Shown: positions 1 to 6,352 of the stretch, one piece after another
How positions within the stretch are numbered: the first letter of the stretch is position 1
Layout of the letters: every line of letters begins with the position of its first letter
NCBI GenBank assembly: GCA_003157055.1
Contig: PMIG01000062.1
Coordinates: 404-6,755 of the forward strand
Direction: 5' to 3'
Length of the DNA: 6,352 nt
From: Bacteroidales bacterium
Lineage (GTDB): Bacteria; Bacteroidota; Bacteroidia; Bacteroidales; VadinHA17
The notes under the pieces: generated by a model
Databases searched by the model: none
Told to the model about the DNA's origin: nothing
What the model saw: the letters and a program-made list of their open reading frames with translations, nothing else
Made by a program: the position numbers and the translations under genes

Positions 1-506
1 GCTAAGATATTGAAGCCTTTAAATCGCGCATATCGATACAATATAACAACCAGGCATGCAAAGAAAGCAGCTGACAGTGTAATTGGAAGCCCGACAGGAA
101 TAAACCAGTTCGCTCCGGGGGTGATGAGATCAAACATGAGAAGCATCATCAGGATAGTTGCAGACAGTCCGGTTATCAGTATCCAGACGTTCCGGATTTT
201 AAGCAATATAAAGGTCAGGAATAACCATGCTGAAACTATAGATGCATCAGCATAGAGTGACCATTTAATGCCTTTTCCAATAACAAGGTCTACAATAGTG
301 CAAACGGCAATTCCGGAAAATGCAATTATTCCGGTTAATTCCCAGATATGCTTCCGGGTCTCTTTTTTATGAAGACTAATAATATCGGAAGGATAATTCA
401 TGGTTTCAGCTTTCACATCTGCAGGCTCATCCTGGTTCTTTCCGCATAGCGGACAATGCTTAAAACCCTCCTCAAGTTCCACTCCGCAATTGATGCATAT
501 ATTCAT
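1..506 (-). CDS. Zinc-ribbon membrane protein, DUF6320-like (partial, C-terminus beyond left edge)
   Basis: This gene reads leftward from an ATG at 506-504 and is still open at the window edge, giving 168 codons. The N-terminus is a small zinc ribbon with two CxxC knuckles (C4/C7 and C18/C21). A polar linker to about residue 52 follows. Then come at least four hydrophobic segments, roughly residues 55-76, 84-103, 107-127 and 133-157, so it should be an integral membrane protein with a cytosolic zinc-binding head. The layout, and the stretch around K81-W82-S83-L84-Y85 after the first membrane helix, recall the DUF6320 family; this assignment is from memory of the family, not a search. The ATG lies 11 bases after the stop of the upstream acyltransferase, with no clear ribosome site, so the two genes are probably cotranscribed. 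The biochemical function is unknown. A sensor, scaffold or partner for the acyltransferase at the membrane is only a guess from position. Confidence 0.78.
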   Translation of the reverse strand, partial: MNICINCGVELEEGFKHCPLCGKNQDEPADVKAETMNYPSDIISLHKKETRKHIWELTGIIAFSGIAVCTIVDLVIGKGIKWSLYADASIVSAWLFLTFILLKIRNVWILITGLSATILMMLLMFDLITPGANWFIPVGLPITLSAAFFACLVVILYRYARFKGFNIL

Positions 507-517
507 GATATATTTAT

Positions 518-1810
518 TTAATTGTCATTCAATATCTTAATATGAATTCCTGATTCAGAAAGATGCTTAAGAAAAGATTGTTCAAGTTCATTTGACCCGG
601 TGATATTACAGAAGCACATCCTTATCCTGTCCTTAAATGAGACTATTGCGCAACTAACCTTTACTTGAGTATTGGGGGGCGGCGGCACTATATGAATAGA
701 ATCAACCAATTCTTCCATTTCTTCCGGGAGTCTTACAATACCCAGGTTAGTAATTATTCCCGAGCACTTCTTTGATCCCAGCCCCCTGTAAAAAGCTGAA
801 ATAGCCAGCCGTTTTATAAACAAGGGAAGGACCCTGATTATCAGCATCTTTTCATGACCGACATTGGATGACATGAACCTTGAGATCTGTTTGATATCCG
901 AACTCGATTGAATATAATTGTGCACATTTTTAAGTATCTCCTCAAAAGTGTAATTCCCCAGCCTTAGATCAACTTCAGGTGTGACAAACAGGGAGAAATT
1001 CCGCATGCTCCTGCTGGGTAATTTATTCCTCATATTTACAGGCACTTCAATTCGCAGTACATCGAACTTTTGTTTTATCCCTTTCTCTTTTTCAGCGAGA
1101 TATATTTTCTGAAGGGAAAACAGATAAACAGCAACAAGATATTCGGTTAATGTGACTTGATTCTTCCTTGATAATTCAAGGATCTCATTCATACTCATTT
1201 CAGAAAGGATTACTCTGAGTCTGGGCTTTTTATTAAGCCGGAACGGAAGATGCCATGCTTTCGATATTTTTCCCGGGGGAGGAAGTTTGTGAAAGAACCT
1301 GTTGAAGCTGTCTTCGACCTCATCATCGGAAACCGGAGAATCAGGCAGGATTATCCCTTCTGAGGAACTGATGGAATTTCCTGTCAGCCTCAGGTATGTA
1401 TAGAGCAATGATTTCAGATATTCCATGGCGCCTGAACCGTCCGTTATTATATGAACGAACTCCACCGATATCCTGTTAGCCCTGATAAGAACTCTGTACA
1501 AAGGTTCATTCATCCTTTTAAGTGCAAAGGCAGTACATGGGATTTTTTCTTCAGGCTGAATCCTCGGCGGTTTATTATTGAACTCAAGATAGTTCCAGAA
1601 TAATCCGCTTCCCAGGGAAACGTTGAAATAAGGGAACCTCACCGAGGTAATTTCAACAGCCTCTTTAATTGCCTTGTAATTTACCGGCCTTTTAAGAACC
1701 GCAGTCAGCCTGAATACAGATGTCAGCTCACCTGTCGTTATTGCAGGATATAGCTTTGCTGCATTATCGAGCCTTATCCAGTTTCTCTTTTGAATGTCTT
1801 TTGAGTCGAT
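518..1810 (-). CDS. Condensation-domain-fold acyltransferase (alcohol acetyltransferase-like), probable ATC start
   Basis: This is a 430-residue protein if it starts at ATC 1810-1808. It looks like a member of the CoA-dependent acyltransferase/condensation superfamily, which moves an acyl group from a thioester to an alcohol or amine. The catalytic motif HxxxDG is present as HIITDG (H120, D124). The N-terminus has W11 followed by RLDNAAKLYP (residues 13-22), a stretch typical of these alcohol-acetyltransferase-like proteins. The late ITNLG stretch (N355-G357) and the proline run at 376-379 fit the second half of the fold. No signal peptide or membrane helix is seen, so it is probably cytosolic. 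The first conventional start, GTG at 1642-1640, would delete 56 residues including the RLDNAAKLYP stretch. The frame stays open back to a TAA at 1915-1913 without any ATG, GTG or TTG before 1642. AGGAGG lies 9 bases before the ATC, which is why I chose it. Substrate is unknown; it sits first in a unit with the DUF6320-like gene. Confidence 0.77.
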   Translation of the reverse strand: MDSKDIQKRNWIRLDNAAKLYPAITTGELTSVFRLTAVLKRPVNYKAIKEAVEITSVRFPYFNVSLGSGLFWNYLEFNNKPPRIQPEEKIPCTAFALKRMNEPLYRVLIRANRISVEFVHIITDGSGAMEYLKSLLYTYLRLTGNSISSSEGIILPDSPVSDDEVEDSFNRFFHKLPPPGKISKAWHLPFRLNKKPRLRVILSEMSMNEILELSRKNQVTLTEYLVAVYLFSLQKIYLAEKEKGIKQKFDVLRIEVPVNMRNKLPSRSMRNFSLFVTPEVDLRLGNYTFEEILKNVHNYIQSSSDIKQISRFMSSNVGHEKMLIIRVLPLFIKRLAISAFYRGLGSKKCSGIITNLGIVRLPEEMEELVDSIHIVPPPPNTQVKVSCAIVSFKDRIRMCFCNITGSNELEQSFLKHLSESGIHIKILNDN

Positions 1811-1819
1811 TTTCTGCTC

Positions 1820-1825
1820 CCTCCT
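1820..1825 (-). promoter_or_regulatory. Perfect Shine-Dalgarno AGGAGG before the acyltransferase
   Basis: Read on the minus strand, AGGAGG is followed by nine bases (GAGCAGAAA) and then ATC. This is optimal ribosome-binding spacing and decides the start of the acyltransferase. The other genes in this window lack such a strong site, as expected for Bacteroidota, so its position before a non-ATG codon is notable. That it is used is inferred. Confidence 0.6.
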
Positions 1826-1837
1826 TATTAACTGAGG

Positions 1838-1845
1838 TAAAATTA
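1838..1845 (-). promoter_or_regulatory. Possible Bacteroidota -7 box (TAATTTTA) for the leftward unit
   Basis: On the minus strand this octamer matches TAnnTTTG at all fixed positions but the last. It sits just upstream of the AGGAGG, so transcription would begin around 1831-1833 and give a very short leader. No TTG -33 element is present at the usual distance, so the call is weak. If real, it rules out the more distant upstream start options for the acyltransferase. Confidence 0.3.
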
Positions 1846-1913
1846 TAAAATGTTTATTACATAACAGGTCTGCCGATATTATATGCCTTACAGTTTTCTT
1901 GTTGTAAAATTCT

Positions 1914-1921
1914 TATTTTTG
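1914..1921 (+). promoter_or_regulatory. Bacteroidota -7 promoter box (TATTTTTG) for the peptidase gene
   Basis: TATTTTTG fits the Bacteroidota primary-sigma -7 consensus TAnnTTTG exactly. It lies 39 bases before the ATG at 1961, predicting a leader of roughly 30-35 bases. No convincing TTTG -33 element is found about 19 bases upstream. The box lies downstream of the in-frame ATG at 1883, which argues that the true start is the ATG at 1961. Confidence 0.5.
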
Positions 1922-1960
1922 TCAGCAACCACTATTAATCACTCTAAACACTTAAGTCAT

Positions 1961-4129
1961 ATGAAAAGACTATCCAACCCGAAGACAAGCCTGTTTATTC
2001 TTCTGATAATGTTATCTGCAGGAAACCAGCTTCTTGCACAGATGCCGATGCGCAATTTCAATCGTGTTTCAATTCTTGGCTGGAGTGATGATTCACACTA
2101 CCTGATCCGGAATTTTGATGCTGAAAAAAACCTAGTGACCTTCAGTGTTGATATTAAAACAGGGAAAAGCAAAATTGTACCTACTACCAAAACCGACAGA
2201 GAACTTCTCACGGAGTCTCTTCCTTCAGGCGTTTCAATCAGTAACAATGATATAATTGCTCCTGATATGAAAAGTGTCATTATCAATAAAGAGAATGATC
2301 TTTATTATTTCGCCAAGGGCGATAAAGAACTTAAGAGACTCACAAACGACAAGACTCCTGAAGTCAATACGCGATTTTCACCTGATGGTCATAAGATTGC
2401 ATACACGAAAAACAAGGATTTATATGTTTACGACCTTATAAGTGGCAGGGAAATAAGATTGACAACAGATGCATCTGAAAAAATCTACAATGGTTATTCC
2501 TCCTGGGTTTATATGGAAGAAATACTGGAGAGGCCAAGCCACTACGCAGCATTCTGGTGGGCACCCGATGGGTCAAAGATTGCTTACCTGAGAACCGACG
2601 AGACCGAAGTGCCTGTTTTTACCCTGAACCGCCTTGATGAACCAGATGGTATCCACGGCACTCTGGAAGTTGTTCCTTACCCGAAAGCTGGTGATCCGAA
2701 CCCTAAGGTAAAAATGGGAATTGCTGATATAGCTACAGGAAAAACAACATGGGTCAAGACAGATTATTCAGTAGACCAGTATATTGCATGGCCTTTCTGG
2801 ACTCCCGATAGCAAAAAGCTTGCTGTTCAGGTTTTGAACCGTGACCAGAATGATCTTCAGATCTTGCTTGCCGACCCTTCAACCGGGGATTTTGCAAAAA
2901 TATTTGAGGAGATAAACAAGACCTGGCTTGAAATTCATGAAGATATTTATGTAATGAATAACAATACAGGTTTTATTATCCGCAGTCTTAAAAATGGCTG
3001 GGAGAACCTTTCTTTCCAGGGTTGGGACGGACACCAGATTGCGCAGCTTACCAATCTAGGCTTCCGGGTAAATTCACTCGATAGGGTGGATGAGAATATG
3101 AAGCTTGCATATTTTACGGCTACAGGGACAGAATCAACTGATTCGCACGCTTTCAGGGTAGGACTGGATGGTAAGAACCTTATTCAGATCACCAGGGGTG
3201 ACGGAACACATAATGTCAGCATTTCCACAAAAGGAAGCTATCTGATAGATACATGGAACAGCATCACCAGCGCCGGTTCAATAATTGCCTATGACAAGAA
3301 GGGGAAACAGTTAAAGGAAATTTATAAATTTGATCAGCCTGTCTTCGATCCTGCAAAGAACTCGAAGGCAGAGTTTGTGAAAATCATGACTTCGGACGGG
3401 CTCTTCAATATGCCGGCAATTATCACTTACCCGGTTAATTTTGATCCTTCAAAGAAATACCCTGTAATATTTGATATTTATGGCGGTCCTGATTTTAAGA
3501 ACGTTTACAACAGATGGGCAGGAAGTAGTCCATCATGGTATTCGCAGAACGGAATCATAACTTTCACTATCGATCACCGCGGTTCAGGGCAATTCGGCAG
3601 GAGAGGGCTGGATTACCTCTACCGCTCATTTGGAAAATGGGAGATACTCGATTATGAAGACGGAGTAAAGTGGCTTCTTTCTAAACCTTATATCGATGGT
3701 ACAAAAATGGGAATCACCGGGAGTTCTTTTGGAGGCTATATGACCTGTCTCGCACTTACAAAAGGCGCCGATTACTGGACACATGGATTTGCAGGTTCCT
3801 CGGTTACTGACTGGCGATTATATGATGATGTTTATACAGAGCGTTATATGGACACTCCTATGGATAATCCTGATGGATATAAAGATGGCTCGGTTCTTAC
3901 CTTTTCTAAAAATCTGAAAGGGAAGCTTTATATGACGCACGGTGATATGGACGATAATGTTCATATGCAGAACTCGATTTACCTTATCTCCAAACTCGAG
4001 GATGAGGGAAAATCATTTCAATTCATGCTTTATCCTGAAGGTCGCCACGGATGGGGTGGGGCAAAAGCCATGCATTCGCGGAATGAAGCAAACAAGTTCT
4101 GGCTTGAGAATTTCTTTGGCAGGAAATAG
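1961..4129 (+). CDS. Secreted S9 family peptidase, dipeptidyl peptidase IV-like
   Basis: This 722-residue serine exopeptidase is expected to remove X-Pro or X-Ala dipeptides from the N-terminus of peptides outside the cytoplasm. Residues 1-26 form a signal peptide: a basic start (K2, R3), a hydrophobic core at about 10-20, and an LLA-Q cleavage site before Q27. There is no lipobox cysteine, so the product is likely periplasmic or exported. An N-terminal beta-propeller occupies about residues 35-460. It carries the DPP-IV Glu pair (E186-E187, in WVYMEEILE), which binds the substrate amino group, and the nearby WWAPDGSKIAYLRTDETEVP stretch. The C-terminal alpha/beta hydrolase has the nucleophile in GSSFGG (S589), the acid in HGDMDDNVH (D664) and the histidine in EGRHG (H696). 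Length matches the family. An in-frame ATG at 1883 would add 26 residues and bury the signal peptide, so I chose 1961. It is transcribed divergently from the acyltransferase and appears to be a single-gene unit. Amino-acid utilisation is the likely role. Confidence 0.93.
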   Translation: MKRLSNPKTSLFILLIMLSAGNQLLAQMPMRNFNRVSILGWSDDSHYLIRNFDAEKNLVTFSVDIKTGKSKIVPTTKTDRELLTESLPSGVSISNNDIIAPDMKSVIINKENDLYYFAKGDKELKRLTNDKTPEVNTRFSPDGHKIAYTKNKDLYVYDLISGREIRLTTDASEKIYNGYSSWVYMEEILERPSHYAAFWWAPDGSKIAYLRTDETEVPVFTLNRLDEPDGIHGTLEVVPYPKAGDPNPKVKMGIADIATGKTTWVKTDYSVDQYIAWPFWTPDSKKLAVQVLNRDQNDLQILLADPSTGDFAKIFEEINKTWLEIHEDIYVMNNNTGFIIRSLKNGWENLSFQGWDGHQIAQLTNLGFRVNSLDRVDENMKLAYFTATGTESTDSHAFRVGLDGKNLIQITRGDGTHNVSISTKGSYLIDTWNSITSAGSIIAYDKKGKQLKEIYKFDQPVFDPAKNSKAEFVKIMTSDGLFNMPAIITYPVNFDPSKKYPVIFDIYGGPDFKNVYNRWAGSSPSWYSQNGIITFTIDHRGSGQFGRRGLDYLYRSFGKWEILDYEDGVKWLLSKPYIDGTKMGITGSSFGGYMTCLALTKGADYWTHGFAGSSVTDWRLYDDVYTERYMDTPMDNPDGYKDGSVLTFSKNLKGKLYMTHGDMDDNVHMQNSIYLISKLEDEGKSFQFMLYPEGRHGWGGAKAMHSRNEANKFWLENFFGRK

Positions 4130-4210
4130 TCATGCATTCCGAATCTGACTGACATATGAAAAAGATACTGTCCTGATGGCGTAACCAGGATAAAACCGGA
4201 GCTCCCTAAA

Positions 4211-4232
4211 CCATGACTGAAAGGCAGTCAGG
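4211..4232 (+). terminator. Possible hairpin after the peptidase gene
   Basis: TGACTG (4214-4219) and CAGTCA (4225-4230) form a perfect six-base stem around the loop AAAGG. CC at 4211-4212 and GG at 4231-4232 can extend it to eight pairs if A4213 bulges out. The bases that follow are only moderately T-rich (ATCTTGTCTT), so this is not a classic intrinsic terminator. CTGACTG at 4145-4151 could pair with CAGTCAG at 4225-4231 instead. Confidence 0.3.
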
Positions 4233-4321
4233 ATCTTGTCTTACAAAAATAAGCTGATCATCTTTATACCTATAAAAATCAGTTTCTTAAAAAGATCATT
4301 TATTTCTTTTGTTTTGTTTGT

Positions 4322-4329
4322 TATATTGG
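4322..4329 (+). promoter_or_regulatory. Weak -7-like box (TATATTGG) before pntAA
   Basis: TATATTGG differs from TAnnTTTG at one fixed position and lies 22 bases before the pntAA ATG. It follows a T/G-rich run (4302-4321), but no -33 element is at the standard spacing. It is the best promoter candidate for the transhydrogenase operon, with low certainty. Confidence 0.28.
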
Positions 4330-4351
4330 AGCATAAATAAAATTGTATTTT

Positions 4352-5482
4352 ATGGTAACAGGGATACTTAAAGATTCCGGTACCGAAAGCAGGGTGGCAA
4401 TGCTTCCCGGTGAGGCTGCCGGACTGAAAAAGCTTGGCGTTGAGATAATGGTCGAGAATGGTGCAGGTGATTTTGCTTTCGTATCGGACCATGATTATAA
4501 TGCAGCAGGCATTACTGTTGTTCCGCGAAACGATATCTTTTCAAAAGCTGACCTTATACTGACAATCAACCCGATTCCTGAAAACGATCTGAATTTGTGC
4601 AGGGAAGGGCAGGTTTTATGTTGTGTGGTTGCTCCCGTAGAAAACGCCGGATGGCTGGAGACGGCAAGATTAAAGGGTCTGACTGTTCTGGCTCTCGATC
4701 TGATTCCAAGGACAACCCGTGCCCAGTCGATGGATATACTCTCCTCAATGGCCACCGTTTCGGGGTATAAAGCGGTGCTTCATGCCGCCTCACTTCTGCC
4801 GCGTTTTTTCCCTATGTTCATGTCGGCCGCCGGGACGATCAAGCCTTCTAGAGTGCTTATCCTTGGTGCCGGTGTTGCCGGCCTGCAGGCAATTGCAATT
4901 GCAAGAAAGCTGGGAGCTGTTGTTGAGGTATTCGACGTTAGATCAGCTGTTAAAGAGGAAGTGAAGAGCCTGGGCGGAAAATTCGTTGAGGTAGAAGGAG
5001 CCAGAGAGGATTCAGCTGCCGGTGGTTATGCCGTGGAGCAGCCAGAAGAGTTTAAGAAAAAACAACAGGATCTTATCCAGCAAAGGGCAATTGCAGCTGA
5101 CGTGGTGATAGCTACCGCCCAGATACCCGGTAAAAAGGCACCGGTGCTCCTTCTGAAGGGGACAGTCAACTCAATGAAACCAGGTTCAGTTATCGTTGAC
5201 CTAGCTGCATCAACAGGAGGCAACTGTGAATTAACTGAAAACGGAAAAACCATTGTTATCAATGGGGTTAAATTAATCGGAAAGTCAGACTATCCATCTG
5301 ATATGCCTACAGATGCAAGCAAAATGTTCGGCTGTAATATCAACAACCTTCTTAAAATAATGGTTGACAAGCAGGGCAATCTGGCGCTCAACATGCAGGA
5401 CGATATCATAAACGGGACTACAGCAGTTCATTCTAAAGAATATATAAGCCAGCGAGTTAAACAAATGCTAAATATTAAATAG
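4352..5482 (+). CDS. pntAA: NAD(P) transhydrogenase subunit alpha part 1 (NAD(H)-binding domain I)
   Basis: This 376-residue cytosolic subunit is domain I of the proton-translocating transhydrogenase. It binds NADH and hands hydride to NADP+ held by the beta subunit. The family's alanine-dehydrogenase-like N-terminal half is followed by a Rossmann core with GAGVAG at residues 172-177. The RQD-loop stretch RAQSMDILSS is present: R120, Q125, D128 and S131 have the same spacing as R127, Q132, D135 and S138 of the Rhodospirillum rubrum enzyme, which contact the nicotinamide. The C-terminal SDMPTDASKMFGCNINNLL stretch is also typical of domain I. No membrane helices are present, so alpha is split here, and the membrane part is encoded by the next gene. 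I chose the ATG at 4352; an in-frame TTG nine bases earlier is possible but less likely. The gene heads an operon, with pntAB starting 8 bases after its stop. Alanine dehydrogenase is a relative, but the gene context excludes it. Confidence 0.96.
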   Translation: MVTGILKDSGTESRVAMLPGEAAGLKKLGVEIMVENGAGDFAFVSDHDYNAAGITVVPRNDIFSKADLILTINPIPENDLNLCREGQVLCCVVAPVENAGWLETARLKGLTVLALDLIPRTTRAQSMDILSSMATVSGYKAVLHAASLLPRFFPMFMSAAGTIKPSRVLILGAGVAGLQAIAIARKLGAVVEVFDVRSAVKEEVKSLGGKFVEVEGAREDSAAGGYAVEQPEEFKKKQQDLIQQRAIAADVVIATAQIPGKKAPVLLLKGTVNSMKPGSVIVDLAASTGGNCELTENGKTIVINGVKLIGKSDYPSDMPTDASKMFGCNINNLLKIMVDKQGNLALNMQDDIINGTTAVHSKEYISQRVKQMLNIK

Positions 5483-5490
5483 ATCGGGAT

Positions 5491-5793
5491 ATGGAGAAGA
5501 TGTTAAGTTTTTTCTTGGAGCACAGGGAGGCAATATTTATTGTGATCCTGTCGATCTTTCTGGGTATCGAGGTTATCAGCCATGTTCCGGCTATCCTTCA
5601 TACACCTCTAATGTCGGGCGCAAATGCTATTCACGGGGTCGTAATAATAGGGGCAATTATCGTGATGGGACATGCCGATACAACAGGATCGATGATCCTG
5701 GGGTTCCTGGCAGTTGTTCTCGGTACACTGAACGTAGTGGGAGGATTCGTGGTCACGGACAGGATGCTCGAAATGTTCAAAAAGAAAAAATAA
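5491..5793 (+). CDS. pntAB: NAD(P) transhydrogenase subunit alpha part 2 (membrane segment)
   Basis: This 100-residue membrane subunit supplies the alpha-side helices of domain II, the proton channel. After a short N-terminal stretch there are three hydrophobic segments at about residues 13-35, 44-61 and 65-88, and a lysine-rich tail. The SHVPAILHTPLMSGANAIHG stretch (about residues 29-48) is the recognisable family signature. In fused enzymes such as that of E. coli this part is joined to domain I; here it is separate, as in Rhodospirillum rubrum. It starts 8 bases after pntAA and ends 38 bases before pntB, so the three genes are almost surely one transcript. Length matches separate PntAB proteins. 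Confidence 0.95.
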   Translation: MEKMLSFFLEHREAIFIVILSIFLGIEVISHVPAILHTPLMSGANAIHGVVIIGAIIVMGHADTTGSMILGFLAVVLGTLNVVGGFVVTDRMLEMFKKKK

Positions 5794-5831
5794 TTATTTA
5801 ATATGGATATAAATCGCTAAAAGATAGTATA

Positions 5832-6352
5832 ATGGATCAACTATCCCACATAACAGGAATATCCATACTGGAAATTACTTATGTAATAGCATCTGTACTT
5901 TTCATTCTTGGTTTGAAAATGCTAAGCCACCCGCTTACCGCCAGGAGAGGGAATATCCTTGCGGCATTCGGGATGGTATTTGCAATAATTGCGACTATTT
6001 TGTTTCACAGGAAAGATGGTCAGCCAATCGGAAATATTCCATGGATACTGGGCGCAATCGTAATAGGTACGGTAATCGGATTTGTAATCGCCAAAAAAGT
6101 AAAGATGACAGCCATGCCTCAGCTGGTTTCATTTTTCAATGGAATGGGAGGTGCAGCAGCTGCACTGATATCGATGATGGAATTTCCGCATATAAGGCCT
6201 GAGCTTATTGCAGAACATGGAATGGCCAACGGGCATGTGCTTGCAATTCTTCTGGGACTTATGATCGGTACCATATCATGGGCCGGGAGTATGATTGCAT
6301 TTGGAAAGCTCGACGGAAAGATCGGCGATCTGAGGATCAAGGCAATGAAATA
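5832..6352 (+). CDS. pntB: NAD(P) transhydrogenase subunit beta (partial, C-terminus beyond right edge)
   Basis: This is the start of the beta subunit: 173 complete codons plus two bases (TA), open at the window edge. Full-length beta is usually around 460 residues, so about 60% is missing, including the NADP(H)-binding domain III. The visible part is membrane domain II, with hydrophobic segments at about residues 13-32, 41-58, 69-87, 97-117 and 135-156. SHPLTARRGN (32-41) and AKKVKMTAMPQLVSFFNGMGG (87-107) are family hallmarks. With PntAB it would form the proton path. The position matching the E. coli proton-path histidine H91 is N103 here. The ATG at 5832 gives the expected N-terminus; an ATG at 5803 is out of frame and stops after five codons. 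The final TA could begin a tyrosine codon; a stop there would truncate the protein, which is not expected. Confidence 0.95.
   Translation, partial: MDQLSHITGISILEITYVIASVLFILGLKMLSHPLTARRGNILAAFGMVFAIIATILFHRKDGQPIGNIPWILGAIVIGTVIGFVIAKKVKMTAMPQLVSFFNGMGGAAAALISMMEFPHIRPELIAEHGMANGHVLAILLGLMIGTISWAGSMIAFGKLDGKIGDLRIKAMK

Larger units (their letters stand above)
4130..4351. other. Intergenic gap between peptidase and transhydrogenase genes
   Basis: This 222-base stretch holds no convincing gene. It contains a short hairpin near 4211-4232, an 8-base palindrome GGAGCTCC at 4198-4205, and an AT-rich, T-rich run at about 4296-4325 leading to a weak promoter-like box. No tRNA or other structured RNA is recognisable by eye. 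Confidence 0.6.

Noticed and set aside
10..255. Plus-strand open frame of 81 codons
   Set aside because: It is antisense to the DUF6320-like gene, with no recognisable domain and no clear ribosome site.
518..1642. Acyltransferase starting at GTG 1642 (374 residues)
   Set aside because: It would remove the RLDNAAKLYP stretch, and no ribosome site lies before it; the longer frame from 1810 is better supported.
1883..1960. 26-residue N-terminal extension of the peptidase from ATG 1883
   Set aside because: It precedes the consensus -7 box and would place the signal peptide internally.
4198..4205. GGAGCTCC palindrome as an operator
   Set aside because: An isolated 8-base palindrome without a known regulator or a second copy is expected by chance.
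4241..4492. Minus-strand open frame of 83 codons spanning the intergenic gap and the start of pntAA
   Set aside because: It overlaps a certain gene on the other strand, has no family-like features, and its composition follows the AT-rich spacer.
4719..4964. Plus-strand frame of 81 codons inside pntAA
   Set aside because: It is an out-of-frame shadow of the Rossmann region of pntAA.
6119..6340. Minus-strand open frame of 73 codons inside pntB
   Set aside because: It is antisense to a well-supported pntB reading frame.

Overview
The window looks like chromosomal DNA of a Bacteroidota bacterium, probably in the Bacteroidales/Marinilabiliales range. The reasons are a moderately AT-rich composition, an exact TAnnTTTG -7 promoter box, mostly weak or absent Shine-Dalgarno sequences, a signal peptide ending in Ala-Gln, and a secreted S9B dipeptidyl peptidase. 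The lineage is an inference from these traits; there is no rRNA or marker gene to fix it.

Left part, minus strand (1-1810): a two-gene unit. The first gene encodes a soluble acyltransferase of the condensation-domain/alcohol-acetyltransferase fold with an HxxxDG active-site motif. Eleven bases downstream is a zinc-ribbon membrane protein resembling DUF6320, which runs off the left edge. The acyltransferase frame has no ATG, GTG or TTG early enough to include its conserved N-terminus. A perfect AGGAGG followed after 9 bases by ATC suggests a non-canonical start, or an ATG altered by mutation or sequencing error.

Middle (1811-4351): a short divergent promoter region, then on the plus strand a complete secreted dipeptidyl-peptidase-IV-like enzyme with its catalytic triad and Glu-Glu motif intact. 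A 222-base non-coding gap follows, with a possible hairpin and a weak promoter-like box.

Right part (4352-6352): the proton-translocating NAD(P) transhydrogenase operon with a split alpha subunit: pntAA (soluble NAD(H)-binding domain I), pntAB (short membrane part of alpha) and the first 173 codons of pntB (beta subunit). Together they would form the inner-membrane complex that uses the proton gradient to drive hydride transfer from NADH to NADP+. The NADP(H)-binding domain III lies beyond the right edge.

There are no RNA genes, mobile elements, CRISPR arrays or notable repeats. Most of the window is ordinary housekeeping or accessory metabolism. The least explained part is the acyltransferase/DUF6320 pair, and no clearly new system is visible.
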